DNA from: Lachnospiraceae bacterium
GTDB lineage: Bacteria; Bacillota; Clostridia; Lachnospirales; Lachnospiraceae
Direction of reading: 5' to 3'
Length of the DNA stretch: 40,992 bases
NCBI GenBank assembly: GCA_017521985.1
Contig: JAFXAZ010000060.1
Span: 1 to 40,992, forward strand
In this document: piece by piece, positions 34,728 through 40,992 of the stretch
Layout: each line of letters starts with the position of its first letter
How positions within the stretch are numbered: position 1 is the first letter of the stretch
Notes under the pieces: model-generated
What the model saw: the letters and a program-made list of their open reading frames with translations, nothing else
Databases searched by the model: none
Told to the model about the DNA's origin: nothing
Program-made: the position numbers and the translations under genes

Positions 34728-35987
34728 ATGGGAAAAAGAAGAAAGTGGATTACAATTGGAATACGATTAATAGGTGCAATGGCTACCTTTTCCTCTGTAT
34801 GTGGTTTTGCTGTGCAATATTATAATGAATGTCTTCCTTCTAAAATATGTGTAACATCCGGACAAGAAGAAACCCTTTCCTTTGGACTGCCTGTAACCGG
34901 AGTAATAAGGCATAAAGAAGATAGTGATACTGCTATGGCAATTAATCTAAATGAGCCAATCACGTTGGTTGCAAATGATTTGACAAGTTACGATTTGGAA
35001 CTTCAATTATTTGGATTATTTGCTTTAAAAGACGTAGAATTGGAAATTGTCAATGAAAAATATCTGACTCCTGCAGGTATTCCCATTGGGATTTATCTGG
35101 AAACAGAAGGGGTTATGATTGTTGATGTTGGTGAAGTGGAAAGCAGTCAGGGAAAGGTAAGCCCTTCCAAATATATTTTACAAAAAGGCGATTATGTTTT
35201 GGCAGTAAACGGACATAGTGTAGATAAAAAGAGTGAATTATCAAAATGGATAGAAGAATGTGCAGGAGAAAGTCTGGTATTTACCATTAACCGTGACAAT
35301 CAGGTGTTTAATGCAAGAGTCACACCGGTGCAAAATACGGAAGGAGAATACCAATTAGGCATTTGGATACGTGACAACGCACAGGGAATAGGAACTCTTA
35401 CCTATGTAGATGAATTGGGCAGTTTTGGTGCACTTGGACATGGAATTCATGATGGGGATACCGGAGCGGTGGTGCACATTGAAATAGGAAGCTTGTATGA
35501 AACAGAAATAATTAATATAAAAAAAGGCACCAGTGGAGAACCCGGTGAGTTGACTGGGGTAATAGATTATAGCAACAAACATGTTTTGGGAGACATTTAT
35601 TCCAATACAGATTTAGGTATTTTCGGAAATTGTAATACCAAATTAATGAAAAGTCTTTCTGATTTGGAAAAACTGCCTGTTGGTTACAAACAGCAAGTAA
35701 CGGTAGGATCTGCAGAAATTGTATGCAGCATTGATGGGGAACGTAAATATTATGACATTGAAATTACTGCTATGCACTATGATACCCAGGTGCAAAATAA
35801 AGGGCTGGAAATATTGGTGACAGATGAAGAACTGTTGGAGAAGACCGGAGGTATTGTGCAGGGAATGAGTGGTGCCAGTATCGTTCAAAATGGTAGGATT
35901 ATAGGTGCAGTAACCCATGTGCTGGTGCGGGATAGTGCCAAAGGGTACGGAATTTTTATCGAAGATATGCTCCAAACCGTAAAATGA
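34728..35987 (+). CDS. spoIVB: SpoIVB signalling serine peptidase
   Basis: A forespore-secreted S55 peptidase that cleaves SpoIVFA and triggers pro-sigma-K processing in B. subtilis. It has 419 residues from the ATG at 34728, with AAGGAGG six bases upstream; a TTG at 34707 lies ahead of that site. Parts in order are an N-terminal membrane anchor (ITIGIRLIGAMATFSSVCGF), a PDZ domain (about 130-215, ILQKGDYVLAVNGHSVDKKS), and the peptidase with HG in LGHGIHDGDTG and the serine motif GMSGAS (S381). B. subtilis has GMSGSP; the A-S variant is a small divergence. spo0A, its usual downstream neighbour, is absent. Confidence 0.95.
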   Translation: MGKRRKWITIGIRLIGAMATFSSVCGFAVQYYNECLPSKICVTSGQEETLSFGLPVTGVIRHKEDSDTAMAINLNEPITLVANDLTSYDLELQLFGLFALKDVELEIVNEKYLTPAGIPIGIYLETEGVMIVDVGEVESSQGKVSPSKYILQKGDYVLAVNGHSVDKKSELSKWIEECAGESLVFTINRDNQVFNARVTPVQNTEGEYQLGIWIRDNAQGIGTLTYVDELGSFGALGHGIHDGDTGAVVHIEIGSLYETEIINIKKGTSGEPGELTGVIDYSNKHVLGDIYSNTDLGIFGNCNTKLMKSLSDLEKLPVGYKQQVTVGSAEIVCSIDGERKYYDIEITAMHYDTQVQNKGLEILVTDEELLEKTGGIVQGMSGASIVQNGRIIGAVTHVLVRDSAKGYGIFIEDMLQTVK

Positions 35988-35989
35988 TT

Positions 35990-36044
35990 AGCAGAAGAGC
36001 AGCAAATGACTTTTGCATCACTGTAGAAAGTCTGCTTTTGTTTT
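35990..36044 (+). terminator. weak terminator candidate after spoIVB
   Basis: AGCAGA (35990-35995) can pair with TCTGCT (36031-36036), followed by TTTGTTTT. The inner part adds a small GCAAA/TTTGC stem. The stem is short and the loop long, so the call is tentative. Confidence 0.4.
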
Positions 36045-36055
36045 GGTAATGTCTG

Positions 36056-36084
36056 TTGTAATGACAAATTCGTTGTGCTACAAT
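36056..36084 (+). promoter_or_regulatory. candidate promoter of the RyR/DUF4062 operon
   Basis: TTGTAA (36056-36061), a 17-base spacer, and TACAAT (36079-36084). Transcription would start near 36091. This excludes the upstream GTG at 36075 and supports the ATG at 36120. Confidence 0.6.
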
Positions 36085-36119
36085 ACAAATATAGACTTCA
36101 ATTTTGTAGGAGAATTGGT

Positions 36120-38150
36120 ATGTGGAACGGAATTAGTATTTTCATTTTGATTGTGGAAGTCATATTGTTAATTAGTTTTATCATTTGTCGATTCAAAAAG
36201 AAGAAACTTAATGAAACGACCACATATTTAGCTGTTGTCTTTCTAGTGAATTTGGCGTTAAATCTTGTGCCCTATTTGTATAACGTGATAGTACTTAAGG
36301 AAAAAGTAAATCATGTTTTCGGATTGTTTGGCTGTGTGATGTCGGCAGTTCAGATGTTTATTGGTCAGGGTGGAGGTGAAGCTGCAATCGCTTTCTCTGA
36401 AATCGTTCCGATTTTTGCGTATGCCTATATTTTGGCTGTTCTGATTTCGCTTATTGCCGTTATCACCGCAGCAATTGAGGCGTTTCGCAATACGATTGTT
36501 AACAGTTTTCGTCTTACCAATGCGATGAAACAGACCGATTGTGATGTGGTAATGGGGAATAGTCCACGTGCATTGCGTTATGCGAAATCGTACAACACAG
36601 TATTGTTATTGGATGACAGTGTAAGTAAAGACACCATTAATGAATTGATTGAAGATGAGTATGTGATTCTGCACAAAGGTTTTACAGAGAATTTGCTAAA
36701 AGGATACCCATTCAACACCACCACACGTTATAACTTAATTTGTATCAATGAGGAAAAGAGCCTAGACTGTGTGGACACATTTATTGCATACAAGAAAGCA
36801 GCGCAGAAATCGAAAAACATATACCTCTATGTAGAGATGGAGGGAGAGAAGGCTGAAACGATTCGTCGTGAAATTATTGAGAAGAACGGGATGGAAGCTT
36901 ACATTAATACCTTTAGTATGAACGAATTGTTAGTACGTACCCTTATTGAAGAACATCCTATTACAAAGCACATTCCAAATAGCTATATCGAGGAAGCCAC
37001 TATTAAGCAAGGAACGGAAATTAGCGTGTTTACGCTTGGCTTTGGAAAGTTTTGTTCAGAATGGTATCGCCAATCCATTCTGAACAATCAGCTTATTACT
37101 TTTGACGGCGAATATAAAGTGTTGCCAATTAACTATTTTTTGTGTGACACAAACATTGATACTACTGAATGGAACATCGGTGGTTTGGCGGAGGAACTTG
37201 GAGAATATAACACTGCTGAATATTTCCCACTGCCAGAATTGCCATATAAAACCTTGACTATCGATAAGTCACCTGCTTCACGTGAAGTGCTGAAGGCTAT
37301 TAAAGCGAAAGTGCAAAAGGATAACAGTTATACATTGATTATCGTGGATACCAATGAAGATTGTCATAATATAGAAATCGCTGCAAAATTAAACTCAGCT
37401 CTTTTTGATAGGGACAATTATCAGATGTTTGTGCGTAGTGAGGCAGCATTTACTGAAGACAATGCTAACACTACATATTTTGGAAAAAGTGAAAGTGTGC
37501 TTAATCACGATGTTATCGTCAATGATAGTTTGTCGGTTATGGCAAAGAAACTTAACGAAGTATATACCGCACAATATGCAGGTGCAGAGGAAAGAAAACG
37601 TCCAGATTTTACCGATTATATTCAGAAAAAAGCAGAAAAAGATTGGGCTGACTTAGATTATTTTACAATGTACTCCAACATCTATTCTGCAATGAATTTG
37701 CGTGTGAAGCTTAACTTATTAGGACTGGATTACATAAAGAACAACAATGGCAACAATGCATTAATTGAAGAACGATACGATCACAAGGGTGAGTATGCTT
37801 ATAGTGAATATTTTACGCCTTCTGTCCGTAATGCACTGATTGCCCAGGAGCATGCAAGATGGAATGCATATCATTTGCTCGGTGAATTCCTTCCTCTTAA
37901 CAAAAATGGTATTACCATCAAGTCTGACGACGGCAAGATAGTACGTTTTAATGTGAAAAATACAGTGGCGAAAAAACACGCTTGCCTTACGACATTTAAT
38001 GGTCTAAACGATTTGTCATCCTACCTTGCAGAAAAAGCAGGAAACGGTTGTACCGCTGCAGACTATGACTATTATATTTATGATGAAATGCTGATTACCT
38101 CTGTTAAGGAACTGCTAACCTCCCTTGGCTATTCGGTAATAGAAAAATAA
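36120..38150 (+). CDS. membrane protein with TrkA-N-like Rossmann and RyR-like domains
   Basis: A 676-residue protein of unknown function. About four N-terminal membrane helices (ISIFILIVEVILLISFIIC; YLAVVFLVNLALNLVPYLY; a third near 65-82; IFAYAYILAVLISLIAVITA) precede a cytoplasmic part. From about 140 there is a Rossmann-like TrkA-N/RCK fold (DCDVVMGNSPRALRYAKSYN, then VLLLDDS). A second glycine-turn strand follows near 301-311 (ISVFTLGFGKF), then another strand at 404-411. The C-terminus matches the RyR-repeat domain: QEHARWNAYHLLGEF (576-590), KKHACL (618-623), and a final YDYYIYDEM...LLTSLGY. TAGGAGA six bases upstream sets the start. It is followed 19 bases later by a DUF4062 gene, implying one operon. 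Ligand sensing at the membrane is inferred. A K+-channel-like regulator or defence sensor are both possible. Confidence 0.75.
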   Translation: MWNGISIFILIVEVILLISFIICRFKKKKLNETTTYLAVVFLVNLALNLVPYLYNVIVLKEKVNHVFGLFGCVMSAVQMFIGQGGGEAAIAFSEIVPIFAYAYILAVLISLIAVITAAIEAFRNTIVNSFRLTNAMKQTDCDVVMGNSPRALRYAKSYNTVLLLDDSVSKDTINELIEDEYVILHKGFTENLLKGYPFNTTTRYNLICINEEKSLDCVDTFIAYKKAAQKSKNIYLYVEMEGEKAETIRREIIEKNGMEAYINTFSMNELLVRTLIEEHPITKHIPNSYIEEATIKQGTEISVFTLGFGKFCSEWYRQSILNNQLITFDGEYKVLPINYFLCDTNIDTTEWNIGGLAEELGEYNTAEYFPLPELPYKTLTIDKSPASREVLKAIKAKVQKDNSYTLIIVDTNEDCHNIEIAAKLNSALFDRDNYQMFVRSEAAFTEDNANTTYFGKSESVLNHDVIVNDSLSVMAKKLNEVYTAQYAGAEERKRPDFTDYIQKKAEKDWADLDYFTMYSNIYSAMNLRVKLNLLGLDYIKNNNGNNALIEERYDHKGEYAYSEYFTPSVRNALIAQEHARWNAYHLLGEFLPLNKNGITIKSDDGKIVRFNVKNTVAKKHACLTTFNGLNDLSSYLAEKAGNGCTAADYDYYIYDEMLITSVKELLTSLGYSVIEK

Positions 38151-38169
38151 ACATGATTGGAGAACCGCT

Positions 38170-40992
38170 ATGAAGCTGGTATTTGTATCTTCAACATTTC
38201 GTGATATGCAGTTTGAACGGGACGCGCTCAATACGCGCGTTGTGCCCCGTATTAATCAATTTTTGGAGCGTTATTCGGAGACCGTTCACTTTGGCGATCT
38301 GCGCTGGGGTGTGAACACCACGGAACTCGAAAGCGAAGAATCCTCAAAAAAGGTTTTGAAGGTATGCCTTGACCAAATTGACGATTGTAAGCCGTATATG
38401 ATCATCTTTATCGGTGAGCGGTACGGCTGGATTCCGTCTGCCGATTTGCTTCATGGTGCTGCTCTGTTAAAAGGAATGGACGTTTCCTCCATCAAAGAGG
38501 ATACCTCTGTTACAGAATTGGAAATCGAATATGGCGCACTGCTCAATCCCGACTATGAGGGTCGTATATTGTTCTATTTTCGTAATCCCTTTGATATGTC
38601 GGGGATGACAGAAGAACAAAAGGCAGACTATATTTCAGAATCACCTTTGCATAAAGAAAAGATTGAACAGTTAAAGGCGCAAATCAAGGAAAAATACCCC
38701 AACTACATCCGATACTACGATGTTTCCTACGATGCCGATGCCGGGAAACTTGTAGGATTAGAACCGCTGATGGATCAAATCTATAAGGATTTGCAGCGTA
38801 TTTTTGATTTAGATTTGACCTATTTGAATTCCTTACCTACCGAGGAACGTGCGCTTTCTAATTCCAAGAATCATTTTGAAAAAATGGCGTCAGATTCTTA
38901 TTTTAGAGAATTGTCGGCAGTAAATGAATTTGTGTCCGGTGTGGTCGATTATTGTTACGAATCGCGCTTTAAAGACAACCCCGTTTTCGAGGTGGTGACG
39001 GGACCGCACGGTATTGGTGCTAAAACGCTGGTTGCTCAAAAGTATATGAATACTTTGAAAGCCGGCTATAATGCGGTATGTTTTTCCTATGGTATGGATG
39101 AATTTACCGACTCTACCGATAAAATGATTTCCGCATTGTGCTACCAATTAGAAGAATTTATGGAAATTCCTCACGGCACCAAAGCAACTATAGAGCGATT
39201 TGCTCAGTTGTGCGATAAATATGTCGATTGTTTAGAATTGCCGTGTCTGTATTTTTATCTGGTTAACCTGCCGGCAAGCGCTATGTCCGTGTTTTATAAA
39301 TTGGAGGCACTTTATCCGCACTTGTTTGGTGTTGGTTTTTGTGTGCATTTTAGGAAATATGTTCCCGATGAAATGTCACTTCCATATTTCCTTAAAAACA
39401 GACTACTCCAAGTACCGTTGCTTACCACCGATGAAATTGGTGAAATGGTAAATGCCATTTTGAAATCCAAACGTAAAGAATTACCACCTATTGTTATTGA
39501 CGAAATCAAGAAACACAGTGCGGCAAATTTGCCCTTGTATTTATCGTTGCTCGTGGAACGCTTACTTATTTTGGACAGTGAGGATTTTGCCGCCATTCGA
39601 GCACGCGGCGACGGTATGGACAATATTAATGCTTATATGATTGACCTTATCCGTCAGTCGGGCGATAACGTAACCGAAATCGCCAAAGAACTGCTGGAAG
39701 AATTAGCGGAGCGTATCAACCCCGTGATGATTCCGCATTTGGTAGCGCATATCGCTCTGCCGAATCATTTCAAAGAAGATTTTATACAGGATTTCTTTAC
39801 CCATCAGGGTTGGAACTATTCTACCTTGGATTACACGCTATTCAAAAAAACGTTTCCTTCGCTGGTGTACCAAAACACCGTCGGTCGTTTACTGTATACC
39901 AACAATGAGGTGGAAGCGGCGGCACAGAAATTGGCACTTGAATGGGGCACTGATAAGGACGTTTCAGATATGTTGTCCTATATGGATACCAAGGAACTCG
40001 AACATGTAATTGAGGCAAAAATGCTTTTATATCGCTATCTCGGCGATGCAGACAGCTTTGCTGATTATGTCCTTACGTATTTGGACGGCACCACACATCA
40101 GGAAGAAACAAAGGTTTTGGCCCAGCGTTGTTATAAGGCTTTTTCTGATATTTTGTGGGACGAGATTTGTGAAAACAGTGACTTTGCCTTATCGGTATCA
40201 ACAGTAATTTTTGATGCTATCGCAAAAGGTCAAGTAAAATACCCCTATGAGATGGCAGCATATTTTCTGCAAAGTATTCCTTCCGCCTATATTTTTGAGA
40301 AAGAAAGCGTCGGCAGAACCTATGATTTTTTGGTGCAGTTTGAAAAACATCTGATAACGTTGCGCAAAAAATGTAAAGACGATGTGCTTAAGGTTACACA
40401 TTCTATGTTGTGCCAATCCTTTATGATGCCGCTTTTGGTGCGCATAGGCGGCGAAAAAGGAGCAGCAGAATATGATAGAGTGACAAAACAGATAAAAAAA
40501 TTCGGTCCGCTTTGGCCGCAAAAAATGCTTCGGATTGTTTGGGATAATAAAATGCCTGTCGTAGAAATACTGCGAAACAGCTCGAATGATTTGTTCCGTA
40601 TGTTTTCAAGTGTTTTGAAGATGGACGATCCCGCGAAATCGCCGAATTTTGTTGGATTACAAAGACAATGCAAGAACTTGGAAGCCTATATGCTAAAAGA
40701 ACAACCGGAGCGTTACGATTGTTTATTAAAAGGAAAAATCGAAGAGTTACCCCCAAATGATTTTGGGATGTATGCACTGATTTTGGCAATGTCGGGATTT
40801 TGTAGTTATAAGACCGAAGACATTGATAAAGCCAAGATATATTATGATGCCTTTTATGCTTTGTTTATGGGGCACTTTAAGGCAAACCCGCCGGCATCAA
40901 ATGATCGAGCGATGTACATTGGTGCCATTAAAAACTACTGCAAGTTCTTAATAGATGAAGAAGATGCTGACTTGGTGGATGAAAGATACGGA
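38170..40992 (+). CDS. DUF4062 / STAND-NTPase-like protein (3' truncated by window)
   Basis: 941 codons are visible with no stop, so the gene continues past the edge. Residues 1-125 are a DUF4062 domain: VFVSSTFRDMQFERD, DLRWGV (43-48), IGERYGWIP (81-89), SVTELEIEYG (113-122). TEP1-type STAND proteins have the same N-terminus. From about 270 an NTPase-like core follows: GPHGIGAKT (278-286) at the P-loop place, a hydrophobic strand LYFYLVNL (360-367) where Walker B would be, and ANLPLYLSLLVERL (452-465), typical of STAND proteins. The P-loop has an extra alanine before the lysine and the Walker B aspartate is missing (N366), so ATP hydrolysis is doubtful. Residues about 480-941 are helical and TPR-like. 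TTGGAGAA precedes the ATG. Codons are richer in G/C than in neighbours. Role unknown; STAND proteins often act in defence or signalling. Confidence 0.82.
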   Translation, partial: MKLVFVSSTFRDMQFERDALNTRVVPRINQFLERYSETVHFGDLRWGVNTTELESEESSKKVLKVCLDQIDDCKPYMIIFIGERYGWIPSADLLHGAALLKGMDVSSIKEDTSVTELEIEYGALLNPDYEGRILFYFRNPFDMSGMTEEQKADYISESPLHKEKIEQLKAQIKEKYPNYIRYYDVSYDADAGKLVGLEPLMDQIYKDLQRIFDLDLTYLNSLPTEERALSNSKNHFEKMASDSYFRELSAVNEFVSGVVDYCYESRFKDNPVFEVVTGPHGIGAKTLVAQKYMNTLKAGYNAVCFSYGMDEFTDSTDKMISALCYQLEEFMEIPHGTKATIERFAQLCDKYVDCLELPCLYFYLVNLPASAMSVFYKLEALYPHLFGVGFCVHFRKYVPDEMSLPYFLKNRLLQVPLLTTDEIGEMVNAILKSKRKELPPIVIDEIKKHSAANLPLYLSLLVERLLILDSEDFAAIRARGDGMDNINAYMIDLIRQSGDNVTEIAKELLEELAERINPVMIPHLVAHIALPNHFKEDFIQDFFTHQGWNYSTLDYTLFKKTFPSLVYQNTVGRLLYTNNEVEAAAQKLALEWGTDKDVSDMLSYMDTKELEHVIEAKMLLYRYLGDADSFADYVLTYLDGTTHQEETKVLAQRCYKAFSDILWDEICENSDFALSVSTVIFDAIAKGQVKYPYEMAAYFLQSIPSAYIFEKESVGRTYDFLVQFEKHLITLRKKCKDDVLKVTHSMLCQSFMMPLLVRIGGEKGAAEYDRVTKQIKKFGPLWPQKMLRIVWDNKMPVVEILRNSSNDLFRMFSSVLKMDDPAKSPNFVGLQRQCKNLEAYMLKEQPERYDCLLKGKIEELPPNDFGMYALILAMSGFCSYKTEDIDKAKIYYDAFYALFMGHFKANPPASNDRAMYIGAIKNYCKFLIDEEDADLVDERYG

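Noticed and set aside
36075-36119. GTG start for the RyR-domain gene
   Set aside because: It lies upstream of the predicted transcript start and overlaps the -10. The ATG at 36120 has a proper ribosome binding site and begins with a membrane helix.
36120-38150. Simple potassium channel or Trk transporter
   Set aside because: No TVGYG-type selectivity filter is visible between the helices, and the C-terminal RyR-like domain is not part of standard Trk proteins. A regulatory role for an ion flux cannot be excluded.
1-40992. tRNA or rRNA genes and prophage structural genes
   Set aside because: None were seen; intergenic regions are short and explained by leaders, promoters and terminators.

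Overview
This window looks like chromosomal DNA of an endospore-forming, Gram-positive Clostridia-class bacterium, most likely Lachnospiraceae. The evidence is a complete spoIIIAA-AH cluster, spoIVB, an asp23-nusB-xseA-xseB-ispA-dxs-tlyA-nadK-argR-recN operon in typical clostridial order, strong AGGAGG-type ribosome binding sites, and AT-rich coding with all genes on the + strand. The assignment rests on gene content and style. No 16S rRNA gene is present.

Layout. Bases 1-3430 hold the end of an NlpC/P60 cell-wall hydrolase, rpsO with a structured leader, and pnp. Bases 3432-14609 form a two-gene surface module. A LuxR-type regulator with a helical N-terminus and no ATPase domain is followed 16 bases later by a 3179-residue adhesin. 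The adhesin has a signal peptide, a VWA domain, DUF11-like domains, twelve pilin-type isopeptide domains, a Cna-B domain and a C-terminal anchor. Bases 14534-15992 carry an Rpn/PD-(D/E)XK nuclease-transposase gene between two identical 76-bp direct repeats. The repeats are copies of the adhesin's 3' end and terminator. Bases 16109-20888 are the spoIIIA operon, which builds the mother-cell side of the forespore feeding channel. Bases 21100-21765 encode a coiled-coil protein made of sixteen heptads on a 21-bp tandem DNA repeat. Next come prfC (release factor 3) and a leuA-type gene whose product carries a C-terminal AraC-family DNA-binding domain. Bases 25719-34627 are the asp23-to-recN housekeeping operon (transcription antitermination, exonuclease VII, isoprenoid precursors, rRNA methylation, NADP synthesis, arginine regulation, DNA repair), followed by spoIVB.

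From 36056 to the window edge the usual neighbour of spoIVB, spo0A, is absent. In its place is a two-gene unit with its own candidate promoter. The first gene encodes a four-helix membrane protein with Rossmann/TrkA-N-like domains and a C-terminal RyR-like domain. The second encodes a DUF4062 protein with a STAND-NTPase-like core and is cut by the window end. The second gene uses visibly more GC-rich codons than its surroundings. This pair is the best candidate for an undescribed system here, possibly a membrane-linked sensor plus a STAND-type responder for defence or signalling.

The two other standout observations are the LeuA-AraC fusion, which joins a leucine-sensing allosteric enzyme to a DNA-binding domain, and the direct-repeat-bounded Rpn insertion. 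At three gene boundaries (prfC, leuA, asp23) the best promoter overlaps the upstream terminator hairpin. All calls are by eye; no database search or folding software was run.
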